Source: Shewanella profunda (GTDB lineage Bacteria; Pseudomonadota; Gammaproteobacteria; Enterobacterales; Shewanellaceae). Taken from it: a stretch of DNA of 64,000 nt. The notes beneath the pieces are model-generated. The model saw only the letters and a list, made by a program, of their open reading frames with translations. It was not told the DNA's origin and made no database searches. Of the stretch, positions 34,714-44,179 are shown in pieces. Positions within the stretch are counted from its first letter, which is position 1; every line of letters starts with the position of its first letter. Position numbers and translations under genes: made by a program. The DNA lies in NCBI RefSeq assembly GCF_023283765.1, contig NZ_JAKILG010000021.1:1-64000 (forward strand), read 5' to 3'.

Positions 34714-35814
34714 CTATAAACGCATCGGCATAACCACATACATGGAATCTTCTTCCAAATGGTTTTCGATTAGGGCGCTGGAGTTACCATCAATGAGCGT
34801 GATACGCACATCATCAGACTTAAGGTTGTTAAGTACGTCCAGCAAATAACTGACGTTAAAACCAATTTCAAGTGGTTGATTGTTATAATCGACATCGATT
34901 ATCTCTTCCGCTTCTTCCTGTTCAGGATTGTTAGCGGTGATCTTTAGCAGACCATTCTCGAGCTGAATACGCACGCCACGGAATTTTTCATTGGATAAAA
35001 TAGACGCCCGAGTCAGCGCCTGTTTCAAATGATTACGGCTAGCAATCACGATTTTATCACCGCCCTTTGGCAATACACGGCGGTAATCGGGGAAGCGTCC
35101 ATCGACTAATTTACTGGTAAAGACGGTGTTAGCGGTGGTTGCACGAATCGCATTATCACCGATCGCAATCGCAATATCTAAATCGTCAGACTCCAATAAA
35201 CGCGCCATTTCCATAACACCCTTACGTGGAACAATGACTTGTTTTTCAGGTAATTGAGCATCGATAACACGGTGACTCAAGGCTAAACGATGGCCGTCGG
35301 TTGCAATCGCACGCAGCATATTACCTTCGGTTTCAAAGAGTAACCCATTGAGGTAATAACGCACATCTTGGTTAGCCATAGAAAACTGCGTCGAGTCGAT
35401 TATCGACTTAAGTACGCCCTGCTTTAGGCTAAATTCAATTTCCGCTTGGAAGGCTTCAACATTAGGATATTCTTCGGCGGGCAAGGTCGCTAGTGAAAAA
35501 CGGCTACGGCCAGAACGCAGCAACCACTTATTATCTTGTTGTTCTACTTTAAGTTCACTTTGCTCGGGTAACGATTTAACAATATCCAATAACTTCTTAG
35601 CCGGAACCGTAGTGCGGCCTTCTTCGATATCACCATGAACCGTTGCCTGACCCACCAGTTCGACTTCTAAATCTGTACCAGTCAACTTGAGTGAATGACC
35701 ACTAACTTCTACAAGGAGGTTCGCCAAGATCGGCAAATTATGGCGTCTTTCTACCGCACCACAGACTAATTGAAGCGGCTTTAATAGGGCATCCCTATCA
35801 ATTGAAAATTTCAT
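34714..35814 (-). CDS. dnaN: DNA polymerase III beta sliding clamp
   Basis: Ring-shaped dimeric processivity factor of the replicative polymerase. 366 residues, same as E. coli, of three repeated clamp domains; the family start MKFSIDRDALLKPLQ sets the ATG at 35814 (the frame is open to 35823). The C-terminal YVVMPMRL forms part of the clamp-binding pocket for partner proteins. It starts 19 bases after the dnaA stop. Confidence 0.98.
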   Translation of the reverse strand: MKFSIDRDALLKPLQLVCGAVERRHNLPILANLLVEVSGHSLKLTGTDLEVELVGQATVHGDIEEGRTTVPAKKLLDIVKSLPEQSELKVEQQDNKWLLRSGRSRFSLATLPAEEYPNVEAFQAEIEFSLKQGVLKSIIDSTQFSMANQDVRYYLNGLLFETEGNMLRAIATDGHRLALSHRVIDAQLPEKQVIVPRKGVMEMARLLESDDLDIAIAIGDNAIRATTANTVFTSKLVDGRFPDYRRVLPKGGDKIVIASRNHLKQALTRASILSNEKFRGVRIQLENGLLKITANNPEQEEAEEIIDVDYNNQPLEIGFNVSYLLDVLNNLKSDDVRITLIDGNSSALIENHLEEDSMYVVMPMRL

Positions 35815-35833
35815 AGTGTCCAATTCCTTGATT

Positions 35834-37219
35834 TTAAGAAGATAAGGTTCTAATCAAGTTAGCATAATCTTCTTTAATGTCGTGACTCTCTTCCCGTAGC
35901 TGAGCAATCTTACGACAGGCGTGCAACACTGTGGTGTGATCTCGACCACCAAAGGCATCACCAATTTCCGGCAAGCTCTGGTTAGTTAATTCTTTAGATA
36001 ACGCCATGGCCACTTGTCTTGGGCGTGCAACGCTTCGCGAACGACGCTTGGACAACATATCAGCCATCTTGATTTTATAATATTCAGCTACGGTTTTCTG
36101 AATGTTGTCTATAGTGACTAATTTTTCTTGAAGTGCCAAGAGGTCACGTAAGGCTTCGCGAACAAAATCAATGGTAATTGGCCGACCGGTAAAGTTGGCG
36201 TTAGCAATAACACGGTTTAACGCCCCTTCTAACTCACGTACGTTAGAACGTAAACGTTTAGCAATAAAGAAGGCCACTTCATCTGGCAGGTTTATGCCGC
36301 TTTCCTGCGCTTTACGCATCAAAATCGCCACACGGGTTTCTAACTCGGGTGGCTCAATCGCCACGGTTAAACCCCAACCAAAACGCGATTTCAATCTGTC
36401 TTCAACACCGTCTATCTCTTTTGGATAGCGATCTGAAGTCAAAATAATTTGGTGATTTCCCTCAAGCAAGGCATTGAAGGTATGGAAGAATTCTTCTTGA
36501 GATCTGTCTTTATTGGCAAAAAATTGAATGTCATCGATAAACAAGGCATCGACGCTACGGTAGTAACGTTTGAATTCTTCGATCGCATTGTTTTGCAGCG
36601 CTTTAACCATATCTTGGACAAAACGCTCGGAATGCATGTAAACCACTTTAGCATTGGGATTATTTTTGATGATCCCGTTACCTACAGCATGCAACAAGTG
36701 AGTCTTACCCAAACCTGTTCCGCCATATAAAAATAGTGGGTTATAGGCACCACCTGGATTTTCAGCCACTTGTAATGCAGCCGCCTTACCTAATTGGTTT
36801 GATTTACCTTCAACAAAGTTATCAAACTGGTAAGTCGGATTGATATTGCTGCGATGATTAGCATTAGCAATAGGCTCAGCTTGGGTATTAAAATATGTAC
36901 CGACAGTCGCTTTAGTTTGAGGATTAGGTGCACGCACAGTCGCTACAGGGGCGGGTTCAAACTTTTTAGCAGATGGACGACTACCAATATCGAAGCGTAA
37001 TTTAGGCGCATCGCTACCCATTTGCTCAGTAAAAAACTGATTAATGATATTAATGTACTTTTCTCTGACCCAATCGAGCACGAAGCGGTTGGGCGCATAA
37101 AGCACCAAAGTATCACCATCCATTTCAGCTTGTAACGGTCTGATCCACATACTGAACTGCTGAGCAGGAAGCTCATCTTGCAGTCGTCCGATACATTGTT
37201 GCCAAAGTGAAACCGCCAC
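35834..37219 (-). CDS. dnaA: chromosomal replication initiator DnaA
   Basis: Binds DnaA boxes at oriC and melts the origin. 461 residues in four domains: DnaB/DiaA-contacting domain I (1-85, [26 protein letters not shown]), a linker, the AAA+ domain with Walker [17 protein letters not shown] and Walker [12 protein letters not shown], and domain IV with the box-reading helix-turn-helix [36 protein letters not shown]. Heads dnaA-dnaN-recF-gyrB and is divergent from rpmH across a DnaA-box-bearing control region, so autorepression is likely. Confidence 0.98.
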   Translation of the reverse strand: MAVSLWQQCIGRLQDELPAQQFSMWIRPLQAEMDGDTLVLYAPNRFVLDWVREKYINIINQFFTEQMGSDAPKLRFDIGSRPSAKKFEPAPVATVRAPNPQTKATVGTYFNTQAEPIANANHRSNINPTYQFDNFVEGKSNQLGKAAALQVAENPGGAYNPLFLYGGTGLGKTHLLHAVGNGIIKNNPNAKVVYMHSERFVQDMVKALQNNAIEEFKRYYRSVDALFIDDIQFFANKDRSQEEFFHTFNALLEGNHQIILTSDRYPKEIDGVEDRLKSRFGWGLTVAIEPPELETRVAILMRKAQESGINLPDEVAFFIAKRLRSNVRELEGALNRVIANANFTGRPITIDFVREALRDLLALQEKLVTIDNIQKTVAEYYKIKMADMLSKRRSRSVARPRQVAMALSKELTNQSLPEIGDAFGGRDHTTVLHACRKIAQLREESHDIKEDYANLIRTLSS

Positions 37220-37525
37220 TTAGTTATCCCCAAAAGATCATCAAAAAGAGGTGTATTCTATAGCGAGATCTCAAGGATCGCTATCCTTAAAAAATATTTA
37301 TCCCCAGCAAGATCATTCTATGTGGATATCCCCGATCACCTAAGATCAAAAACGATCCTTTTATTCAACATTTCACGCAAATCCTGCTTTATTAAGCGAT
37401 CCACATTGATCTATAATGGCGCCCCTTTGATCTCGTTGAAGATCCCCTACACTACTATATGTAGTGTCCATACACAGAGTTATCCACATCTTATGGTGTA
37501 TCGTGGGGATGGATCTAAGGATACG
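37220..37525. promoter_or_regulatory. dnaA/rpmH control region: GATC cluster and DnaA boxes
   Basis: Twelve GATC sites between 37236 and 37515 (about one is expected by chance). One perfect DnaA box, TTATCCACA, lies at 37480-37488. Single-mismatch boxes are TTATCCCCA at 37224-37232 and 37298-37306, and the reverse of ATATCCACA at 37321-37329. A possible dnaA -10, minus strand TAGAAT, is at 37255-37260. The pattern fits DnaA autoregulation with Dam/SeqA control; in some bacteria the dnaA-rpmH gap is the origin itself, so origin activity cannot be excluded. Confidence 0.85.
37480..37488 (+). promoter_or_regulatory. DnaA box in the dnaA/rpmH region
   Basis: Perfect TTATCCACA. It lies 261 bases upstream of the dnaA start and 72 bases before the rpmH -35. 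Confidence 0.85.
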
Positions 37526-37559
37526 CTGGCAGAAATAACCCACTTACCGACTTTCGTTG

Positions 37560-37588
37560 TTGACGGGACCAAGTAAAGTGATTACAAT
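37560..37588 (+). promoter_or_regulatory. promoter of rpmH
   Basis: -35 TTGACG (37560-37565), 17-base spacer, -10 TACAAT (37583-37588), 74 bases before the rpmH start. This is the best-matching non-rrn sigma-70 promoter that I noticed in the window. Confidence 0.8.
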
Positions 37589-37662
37589 TCGGCCTCTTTT
37601 TTGCCCTTACCTCTATACCAGAGATAAGGAATGTTCACTAATAACAAAGACGGATTGCCATC

Positions 37663-37800
37663 ATGAGTAAACGTACTTTTCAACCTAGCAACCTGAAGCG
37701 CAAGCGTTCTCACGGCTTCCGCGCTCGTATGGCTACTGTAGGCGGCCGTAAGGTGCTTGCACGTCGTCGTGCGAAAGGTCGCGCTCGTTTATCTGCTTAA
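37663..37800 (+). CDS. rpmH: 50S ribosomal protein L34
   Basis: A 45-residue, very basic protein starting [20 protein letters not shown] and ending [12 protein letters not shown], the invariant L34 pattern. It is a component of the large ribosomal subunit. Classic order rpmH-rnpA-yidD-yidC follows; rnpA starts 15 bases downstream. Confidence 0.98.
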
Positions 37801-37815
37801 TAAGTGGATAACTAG

Positions 37816-38172
37816 TTGACTAGCTATACCTTTACGCGGGAGTTACGTTTGCTAACTCCCGCGCAATTTAAATCTGTATTCTCCAATCCCATCAAAGCAT
37901 CTTCTGCTGAAATTACCTTGCTCGCTATTCCTAACTCGGAACAACATCCGCGTTTGGGCCTTACTGTGGCTAAACGCTACGTAAAGCGTGCTAATCAACG
38001 TAATCGCATTAAGCGTATCATCAGAGATAGTTTTCGTTTAAATCAGCACGATATTCCTCATCTTGATATTGTCGTGCTTGTCAGAAATGGCGTGATGGAA
38101 ATGGAAAACGCAGAGATCAACAAATTGATAGAAAAGCTATGGCGCAAACTCAGTCGCCGCTACAATGGCTAG
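37816..38172 (+). CDS. rnpA: ribonuclease P protein component
   Basis: Small basic protein cofactor of RNase P, which matures the 5' ends of tRNAs. 118 residues with [15 protein letters not shown] and the RNR motif [30 protein letters not shown]. The start is TTG at 37816: the only upstream in-frame candidate, GTG at 37804, is cut off by a TAG. Its last 34 bases overlap yidD. Confidence 0.96.
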   Translation: MTSYTFTRELRLLTPAQFKSVFSNPIKASSAEITLLAIPNSEQHPRLGLTVAKRYVKRANQRNRIKRIIRDSFRLNQHDIPHLDIVVLVRNGVMEMENAEINKLIEKLWRKLSRRYNG

Positions 38173-38393
38173 CGACCACGTTAATCCGTGGCTATCAAAT
38201 ATTCATCAGCCCGATACTGGGGCCTCGATGTCGTTTCAATCCCACTTGCTCTCATTACGCCATAGAAGCAATAAAAGTGCACGGAACAGCGAAAGGTTGT
38301 TGGTTTGCATTGAAACGCATATTAAAATGTCACCCTTTACATCCCGGCGGTAGCGATCCCGTCCCCCCTAAAAATGACAGGTGTAATAAATAG
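38139..38393 (+). CDS. yidD: membrane protein insertion efficiency factor YidD
   Basis: 84 residues; membrane-associated helper of YidC-dependent insertion. Family core: [62 protein letters not shown], with three conserved cysteines. It overlaps rnpA by 34 bases in another frame and ends three bases before yidC, as in most gammaproteobacteria. Confidence 0.96.
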   Translation: MAQTQSPLQWLATTLIRGYQIFISPILGPRCRFNPTCSHYAIEAIKVHGTAKGCWFALKRILKCHPLHPGGSDPVPPKNDRCNK

Positions 38394-38396
38394 GCT

Positions 38397-40022
38397 ATGG
38401 AATCTCAACGCAATATATTGCTCATAGGACTACTGTTTGTCAGCTTTTTGCTGTGGCAACAGTGGCAAGCAGACAAAGCTCCTAAACCCGTTGCAACAGA
38501 ATCGTCCTTAGTGGCGAATGTGGCTAGCACTCAAAGTGCCGATGTTCCAGAAGCTGATACAGGTGTTCCAGCAGCAGTGGCTGCAACTAACAATATTATC
38601 ACTGTAAAAACTGACCAGTTGGACGTGCAAATTAACCCTGTGGGTGGTGACATCGTTTTTGCTGCGCTAGTTTCACACAAAATGGAACTGAATAAAGAGC
38701 AACCCTTCGTATTGCTTGAGCAGACAAAGGATTACACTTACATCGCCCAAAGTGGTCTGATTGGCCGTGATGGTATAGATAGCAGTGCAAAAGGTCGTGC
38801 AGCATTCACGGCTTCTGCAACTGAATTCACATTAGCTGAAGGCCAAGACACCTTAGAAGTGCCATTAACCTACGTGGCCGATAATGGCGTAACTTACACT
38901 AAAGTGTTTGTTTTCCATCGTGGTAAGTTCAATGTGGATGTAGATTACAAAATAATCAACACTTCTGAAGCATCACTACAAGTTCAGATGTATGGTCAGA
39001 TTAAGCAGACAATTAAACCATCTGAAAGCAGCATGATGATGCCAACCTACCGTGGTAGTGCATTCTCAACTCAAGATGTTCGTTACGAAAAGTACAGCTT
39101 CGAAGATATGAGCAAGAGCAACCTGAACCAACCTACACTAGGTGGTTGGGCGGCTATGCTTCAACATTACTTTGTTTCAGCTTGGGTTCCACCCGCAACT
39201 GACAGTAATACCATTTTTTCAAGTGTTAGCGCAGGTGGCTTAGCTAATATTGGTTTCCGCGGTGCGGTATATGATATTGCTCCTGGTACCACTCAAGAAA
39301 TTAGCTCTCAATTCTATGTTGGTCCTAAGGATCAAGCGGCATTATCCGCCATTTCAGAAACCTTAAACCTTGTGGTTGATTATGGTTTCCTATGGTGGTT
39401 AGCAGTGCCAATCCACTGGCTATTGATGTTCTATCAGTCATTCGTCGGTAACTGGGGGATGGCAATTATCCTAATCACTCTAACCGTTCGTGGTTTACTG
39501 TTCCCGCTAACCAAAGCGCAGTACACCTCAATGGCTAAGATGCGCAATCTGCAACCTAAACTTGCTGACTTGAAAGAACGTTTTGGTGATGACCGTCAAA
39601 AGATGGGTCAAGCCATGATGGAACTGTATAAGAAAGAAAAAGTTAACCCTATGGGTGGCTGTTTGCCTATCGTATTGCAGATGCCAATCTTCATCGCCTT
39701 GTACTGGGTGTTGTTAGAAAGCTTCGAACTACGTCATGCGCCATTTATGTTATGGATCCACGATTTATCGGTACAAGATCCTTACTACATTCTGCCGTTG
39801 CTAATGGGTGTATCTATGTTCATCATGCAGAAAATGCAACCTATCGCACCCACGATGGATCCAATGCAAGTGAAAATGATGCAGTGGATGCCAGTGATCT
39901 TTACCGTATTCTTCCTGTGGTTCCCATCGGGTCTAGTACTGTACTGGTTAGTAGGTAACATAGTTGCCATTATCCAGCAGAAGATTATTTATGCAGGTCT
40001 TGAGAAAAAAGGCTTAAAATAA
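38397..40022 (+). CDS. yidC: membrane protein insertase YidC
   Basis: Inserts and folds inner-membrane proteins, with SecYEG or alone; substrates include the c and a subunits of ATP synthase encoded at 49.2-50.3 kb. 541 residues (E. coli 548): an N-terminal membrane helix ([18 protein letters not shown]), a periplasmic beta domain at about 60-320, then five C-terminal membrane segments with the hydrophilic-groove Arg in [21 protein letters not shown] and the loop [24 protein letters not shown]. Ends at a terminator at 40062. Confidence 0.97.
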   Translation: MESQRNILLIGLLFVSFLLWQQWQADKAPKPVATESSLVANVASTQSADVPEADTGVPAAVAATNNIITVKTDQLDVQINPVGGDIVFAALVSHKMELNKEQPFVLLEQTKDYTYIAQSGLIGRDGIDSSAKGRAAFTASATEFTLAEGQDTLEVPLTYVADNGVTYTKVFVFHRGKFNVDVDYKIINTSEASLQVQMYGQIKQTIKPSESSMMMPTYRGSAFSTQDVRYEKYSFEDMSKSNLNQPTLGGWAAMLQHYFVSAWVPPATDSNTIFSSVSAGGLANIGFRGAVYDIAPGTTQEISSQFYVGPKDQAALSAISETLNLVVDYGFLWWLAVPIHWLLMFYQSFVGNWGMAIILITLTVRGLLFPLTKAQYTSMAKMRNLQPKLADLKERFGDDRQKMGQAMMELYKKEKVNPMGGCLPIVLQMPIFIALYWVLLESFELRHAPFMLWIHDLSVQDPYYILPLLMGVSMFIMQKMQPIAPTMDPMQVKMMQWMPVIFTVFFLWFPSGLVLYWLVGNIVAIIQQKIIYAGLEKKGLK

Positions 40023-40061
40023 GCCTTAGTTTAGCAATGCATTAAAGTGTGAAATAACACT

Positions 40062-40087
40062 AAAGGCGGCTTAATTAGCCGCCTTTT
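40062..40087 (+). terminator. terminator of the rpmH-rnpA-yidD-yidC operon
   Basis: Perfect 10-base stem AAAGGCGGCT / AGCCGCCTTT followed by TTCC, 40 bases after the yidC stop. mnmE begins 28 bases later, so some read-through is possible. Confidence 0.75.
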
Positions 40088-40114
40088 CCTTTATAAAGTT
40101 TGGTGGATATTACC

Positions 40115-41476
40115 GTGACAAATGACACTATTGTGGCACAAGCGACTGCGCCAGGACGTGGCGGCGTTGGTATCATTCGTATTTCAGGTGACAAGGCAAC
40201 AGATGTTGCCATGGCTGTTTTAGGTCATTTACCTAAAATCCGCTATGCGGATTATTGCGACTTTAAAAGTGCCTCTGGCAAAGTAATAGACCAAGGCATA
40301 GCACTGTTTTTTAAAGGCCCAAATTCCTTCACTGGCGAAGATGTGCTGGAACTTCAAGGTCATGGTGGGCAAATCGTACTCGATATGCTGATCAAACGCG
40401 TATTGGAAGTTGAAGGTATTCGGATTGCAAAACCCGGTGAGTTCAGCGAACAAGCCTTTATGAACGACAAATTAGATTTAACGCAAGCCGAAGCCATTGC
40501 CGACCTTATTGATGCCACCAGTGAACAAGCTGCAAAAAGCGCCTTGCAATCACTACAAGGTGAATTTTCAAAGGAAGTTTACGAGCTGGTGGATCAAGTC
40601 ACTAACCTACGTTTATATGTCGAAGCCGCGATTGATTTCCCCGATGAAGAAGTCGACTTTTTAAGTGATGGTAAGATTGCCAATGCACTCTATAAGATCA
40701 TCGACAAACTTGGGCTAGTACAAGCCAGTGCGAAACAAGGTTCTATCATCCGCGAAGGGATGAAAGTCGTTATTGCTGGCCGCCCTAACGCCGGAAAATC
40801 CAGTTTATTAAACGCATTAGCCGGTAAAGAGTCGGCTATCGTTACCGAAATTGCTGGTACTACACGGGATGTATTACGCGAACATATCCACTTAGATGGT
40901 ATGCCACTGCACATTATCGATACCGCAGGCCTGCGTGATACTACAGATACAGTCGAACAAATTGGGATAGAACGCGCTTGGAACGAGATAAATACCGCTG
41001 ATCGCGTACTCTTCATGGTAGATGGCACCACAACAGATGCCGTTGATCCACACGAAATTTGGCCGGATTTTATCGATCGCTTACCTGCAAATTTAGGTGT
41101 AACCGTTATCCGCAATAAAGCCGATCTTACGGGTGAAAACTTAGCGATGACCGATGAACAGGGCTTTAGTGTCTACCGGATCTCGGCTAAAACAGGCTTG
41201 GGTGTTGAAGAGTTAAAACAGCACTTAAAATCACTTATGGGCTACCAAAGTAACTTAGAAGGTGGCTTTATCGCCCGCCGCCGTCACTTAGAAGCCCTAG
41301 ATCTAGCAGCAAATCATTTGCAATTAGGTAAAGAACAGTTAGAAATCTATCTCGCCGGAGAACTGTTAGCGGAAGAGCTGAGAATGGCGCAATTAGCATT
41401 ATCCGAAATTACGGGTAAATTCACCTCTGATGACCTTTTAGGCAAAATATTTAGCTCGTTCTGTATCGGAAAATAA
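40115..41476 (+). CDS. mnmE: tRNA modification GTPase MnmE
   Basis: With MnmG makes the 5-carboxymethylaminomethyl (or 5-aminomethyl) group on wobble U34. 453 residues from GTG at 40115, with GGTGG nine bases upstream; in-frame TTG 40100 and GTG 40103 are less likely. N-terminal THF-binding domain ([20 protein letters not shown]), helical domain, and inserted G domain: [14 protein letters not shown] (G1), TTRDV (G2), DTAGLRDT (G3), NKADL (G4). The C-terminal CIGK carries the catalytic Cys. The partner mnmG lies 2.7 kb downstream. Confidence 0.97.
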   Translation: MTNDTIVAQATAPGRGGVGIIRISGDKATDVAMAVLGHLPKIRYADYCDFKSASGKVIDQGIALFFKGPNSFTGEDVLELQGHGGQIVLDMLIKRVLEVEGIRIAKPGEFSEQAFMNDKLDLTQAEAIADLIDATSEQAAKSALQSLQGEFSKEVYELVDQVTNLRLYVEAAIDFPDEEVDFLSDGKIANALYKIIDKLGLVQASAKQGSIIREGMKVVIAGRPNAGKSSLLNALAGKESAIVTEIAGTTRDVLREHIHLDGMPLHIIDTAGLRDTTDTVEQIGIERAWNEINTADRVLFMVDGTTTDAVDPHEIWPDFIDRLPANLGVTVIRNKADLTGENLAMTDEQGFSVYRISAKTGLGVEELKQHLKSLMGYQSNLEGGFIARRRHLEALDLAANHLQLGKEQLEIYLAGELLAEELRMAQLALSEITGKFTSDDLLGKIFSSFCIGK

Positions 41477-41501
41477 CAAATTTTACATGCTTTTATATAA
41501 G

Positions 41502-41535
41502 AAGTAGCCCATTTAAAATGGGCTACTTTTTTATT
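41502..41535. terminator. terminator between mnmE and the peptide transporter gene
   Basis: Stem AAGTAGCCCA / TGGGCTACTT with an AT-rich loop and a T tail on the plus strand, between convergent genes. Confidence 0.85.
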
Positions 41536-41568
41536 TAAAACCGGACATAATATTTATCAACTATCGTT

Positions 41569-43119
41569 TTATTCTACCTGCCGATAATGATCCTGCATTT
41601 GATAGGATCTTGCATAGAGTGCGAATATCAGTGCGGCCAAGATGGCAAACCCTGCGAAGAAAAACATCTGAAAAGCAGTAATACTGATCCCAGTCTGTGC
41701 TATTTGCTCGGTCACAGCAGGGCTTTTTACGCTGACGTTTGCCAATAACACCCATAAGTTACCTACAGTTACTGATAAGGTCCAAAAACTCATAATAGTC
41801 CCCTTCATGGCTTTAGGTGCTTGGCTATAGGCAAATTCTAATCCGGTTGCAGAAACTAATACCTCACCAAATGTCAGCAGGGCATAAGGTAAAATTTGCC
41901 AAAAAATCGATAGCACTGAACCACCATCCATGACTAATTGAATACTACCCACCACTATCCAGCTCAAGCCTGTGATAGCAATACCCGCCCCCATTTTGCG
42001 CAGTGCAGTTAACTTTATCCCCATGCGCTCAATTGCTGGGTATAACACAAAATTATTAAATGGGATCAGTAACATGACTAATAATGGATTAAGTGCCTGC
42101 ATCATCGCAGGTTCAAACCATTCAGGTTTAGACATATCATTGGCCTGCAGAATCCAAGTTGAGGCCTTTTGATCGAACAAAGACCAAAACGGCGTAACTA
42201 AAGCAAATAGCACTAAAATACGCAATACTGAACGCACACCATCAACCGCAATATCTGGATGTATCCCTCTCGCACGCTCAAGTTGCAACGAAGCACCAAC
42301 ACCTGTAAATCCCATCAGCAGTACAAGCGCACTACATAAACCAGCAACTATCCCAAGCGTTGGAATATTCACTAAGGCATAAGCAGCAGAAATACCCCCT
42401 ATTAACGCTAACACTAGCCCCACATTTGCTTGGCCTGTCACTTTAGTGAGTAATGCAGTACGAATAACAGGTAAGAAACCATGGGGATTTTTGGGTTCAG
42501 GTGGCATATGCACATAGCGTTTGCGACCTAACCAAAAAAACACGGTTGCAATAAACATTAATATACCAGGGATCCCAAATGCGACTGCAGCGCCATAGTT
42601 TTTCAGTAACAGCGGCATAGATAATGACGCAAAGAAGGAACCAAAATTAATCGTAAAATAAAACATATCAAACGCTTTTTGCGCTAATGATTTATTGGTT
42701 TGATCAAACTGATCGCCCATAAAGGAGGAAACTAAGGGCTTAATACCACCCGAACCTAATGCGATCAAAAACAAGCCCGTATAAAACCCTTGAATACTGT
42801 GTTCAAAGAAGGCTAAAAAAGCATGACCAACACAATAAAGTAAGCTTAACCACAGGATAGTGTTGTACTTACCAAAAAAACGATCCGCAATCCAACCACC
42901 CAGTAATGGGAAAAAATAAACCCCGATAACAAATGAATGGAACACATCTTTAGCCGCTGCCCCACGAAGATCTTCTGGGATAGACAGCAAAAGCGCGGTC
43001 ATCAAGAATGGTGTTAGAATATTTCGCATACCGTAAAAGCTAAAACGCTCGCAAGCTTCACTGGCAATAATGTAAGGGATTTGACGTGGCCACTGGGGCG
43101 CATGAACAGGAGTTGTCAT
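41569..43119 (-). CDS. POT-family proton-dependent oligopeptide transporter
   Basis: 516-residue inner-membrane transporter of the PTR2/POT branch of the major facilitator superfamily, importing di- and tripeptides with protons. The POT signature is near the N-terminus: ACERFSFYGMRNILTPFL (ExxERFxYY-like). FYFTINFGSFFASLSMPLL and the second PTR motif region FSLFDQKASTWILQANDM are also visible. About 12-14 hydrophobic segments. It is a single gene between mnmE and mioC, not part of the ancestral origin gene order, so it looks like a later insertion. Substrate range is unknown. Confidence 0.9.
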   Translation of the reverse strand: MTTPVHAPQWPRQIPYIIASEACERFSFYGMRNILTPFLMTALLLSIPEDLRGAAAKDVFHSFVIGVYFFPLLGGWIADRFFGKYNTILWLSLLYCVGHAFLAFFEHSIQGFYTGLFLIALGSGGIKPLVSSFMGDQFDQTNKSLAQKAFDMFYFTINFGSFFASLSMPLLLKNYGAAVAFGIPGILMFIATVFFWLGRKRYVHMPPEPKNPHGFLPVIRTALLTKVTGQANVGLVLALIGGISAAYALVNIPTLGIVAGLCSALVLLMGFTGVGASLQLERARGIHPDIAVDGVRSVLRILVLFALVTPFWSLFDQKASTWILQANDMSKPEWFEPAMMQALNPLLVMLLIPFNNFVLYPAIERMGIKLTALRKMGAGIAITGLSWIVVGSIQLVMDGGSVLSIFWQILPYALLTFGEVLVSATGLEFAYSQAPKAMKGTIMSFWTLSVTVGNLWVLLANVSVKSPAVTEQIAQTGISITAFQMFFFAGFAILAALIFALYARSYQMQDHYRQVE

Positions 43120-43298
43120 CGATTATCCTATTATAATTGTTATAAAAACTTTCAGGTCATGGTGTTAAAGCGAGAATATGCAGCCAAGAATACTAACAGA
43201 CAGTATGTTAACTGTACCAAATTTATAAAATAACCTGAAAATCCTAAACAAGTACAATATCAAATAACAGATATTTAATGATCAAGAGAGCTGTAACA

Positions 43299-43739
43299 AT
43301 GACAAAAATAGCAATATTAGTAGGCACAACATTAGGTGGTAGTGAATATATTGCCGATGAAATGATGTCTCAATTGGAAGTATTGGGGCATGAAGTGAGC
43401 CTTTATCTCGCCCCAAAATTGAGCGAATTAGACACACAACATCTTTGGATTATCGTTTGTTCTACCCATGGAGCAGGTGATCTACCCGATAATATCCAAC
43501 CATTGTGCACAGAAATAATGCTCAAAAACCCAGATCTGAGCCACGTACAATTCGGCTTATGCGCTATTGGTGACTCAAGTTATGACACCTTCTGCCAAGG
43601 CCCAGAAAAGCTGATCCATGCCATAGAAAGCTGCGGTGGAAAAGCTATTGTGGATAAGATCCAGATCGATGTACAGCAAGATCCAGTCCCAGAAGACCCA
43701 GCCCTCGCGTGGTTAACCCAATGGCAAGATATAATTTAA
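43299..43739 (+). CDS. mioC: FMN-binding protein MioC
   Basis: Flavodoxin-like protein of 146 residues next to the origin; E. coli MioC is implicated in biotin synthase activity in vitro. FMN phosphate loop GTTLGGSEYIADEM near residue 8, CSTHGAGDLPDNIQPL and GDSSYDTFCQGPEKL are visible. The start at 43299 is set by family alignment; the frame is open from 43278. As in E. coli, it is transcribed towards oriC, and its transcription may affect initiation. Confidence 0.94.
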   Translation: MTKIAILVGTTLGGSEYIADEMMSQLEVLGHEVSLYLAPKLSELDTQHLWIIVCSTHGAGDLPDNIQPLCTEIMLKNPDLSHVQFGLCAIGDSSYDTFCQGPEKLIHAIESCGGKAIVDKIQIDVQQDPVPEDPALAWLTQWQDII

Positions 43740-43787
43740 GAGCATAAGTTTGATAATATAGCGATCAACCCACAGCTTAGATCCTAT

Positions 43788-43796
43788 TTATCCACA
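43788..43796 (+). promoter_or_regulatory. DnaA box, mioC-proximal (R4-like)
   Basis: Perfect TTATCCACA; outermost box on the mioC side, corresponding in place to E. coli R4. Confidence 0.85.
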
Positions 43797-43820
43797 AATA
43801 AATATTTTCAGGTATAAATA

Positions 43821-43829
43821 TGTGGATAA
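43821..43829 (-). promoter_or_regulatory. DnaA box in oriC
   Basis: Perfect TTATCCACA on the minus strand. Confidence 0.87.
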
Positions 43830-43893
43830 GCTATTATTTAGATCTGATCAACCTCTGTACTATTCACACTCCGATCCGCTTAAAGATCCACCT

Positions 43894-43902
43894 TGTGGAT
43901 AA
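43894..43902 (-). promoter_or_regulatory. DnaA box in oriC
   Basis: Perfect TTATCCACA on the minus strand, in the centre of the origin. Confidence 0.87.
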
Positions 43903-43982
43903 GTAGCGGATCTATCCCCAACTTATATGAGGTTAGATCGCTGACAGATCACAGGATCGCGATCTCGTTATACTATGATTTA

Positions 43983-43995
43983 TATCAATAATTAG
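43983..43995 (+). promoter_or_regulatory. candidate IHF site in oriC
   Basis: TATCAATAATTAG matches 12 of 13 positions of WATCAANNNNTTR. It lies two bases from the R1-like box, the place of the IHF bend in E. coli oriC. Confidence 0.55.
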
Positions 43996-43997
43996 GT

Positions 43998-44006
43998 TTA
44001 TGCACA
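43998..44006 (+). promoter_or_regulatory. DnaA box next to the unwinding element (R1-like)
   Basis: TTATGCACA, consistent with the TTATNCACA consensus. Read towards mioC it follows an AGGATCGCGA sequence that resembles the E. coli stretch before R1. Confidence 0.87.
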
Positions 44007-44040
44007 GAAAATCGCGATCCTAATAGTAAACATAATAAGA

Positions 44041-44070
44041 AGATCTATATAAAGATCTTAAGATCTATTA
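44041..44070. promoter_or_regulatory. DNA unwinding element (GATCT repeats)
   Basis: Three AGATCT units (44041, 44053, 44061) separated by A/T-only sequence, analogous to the E. coli 13-mers that begin GATCT. About 83 percent A+T. Confidence 0.75.
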
Positions 44071-44107
44071 GTCCGGATCCATTCGATCTTCAAAGGTAAA
44101 ATGATCA

Positions 44108-44136
44108 TTCACCTAGCTCAAAGCAAATGCTAAAAT
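44108..44136 (+). promoter_or_regulatory. candidate promoter of mnmG
   Basis: TTCACC (44108-44113), 17-base spacer, TAAAAT (44131-44136), 44 bases before mnmG, immediately beside the last oriC GATC site. Confidence 0.5.
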
Positions 44137-44179
44137 ACTCGGCTCGTGTTTAGTCTCTTAAGTTATTAAAGGTAGTGTC

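Larger units (their letters stand above)
43740..44179. other. oriC: chromosomal replication origin oriC
   Basis: Gene-free region between mioC and mnmG, the location of oriC in E. coli and Vibrio. It holds 18 GATC (Dam) sites from 43763 to 44106. Four perfect DnaA boxes are at 43788-43796 (plus), 43821-43829 (minus), 43894-43902 (minus) and 43998-44006 (plus, TTATGCACA, R1-like). An AT-rich unwinding element with three GATCT repeats lies at 44041-44070, on the mnmG side of R1, as in E. coli. A near-perfect IHF site lies at 43983-43995, next to R1. Confidence 0.95.

Noticed and set aside
35221-35236. CGTGGAACA half of a parS site inside dnaN
   Set aside because: The left half does not match; a half-site is expected by chance in a window this size.
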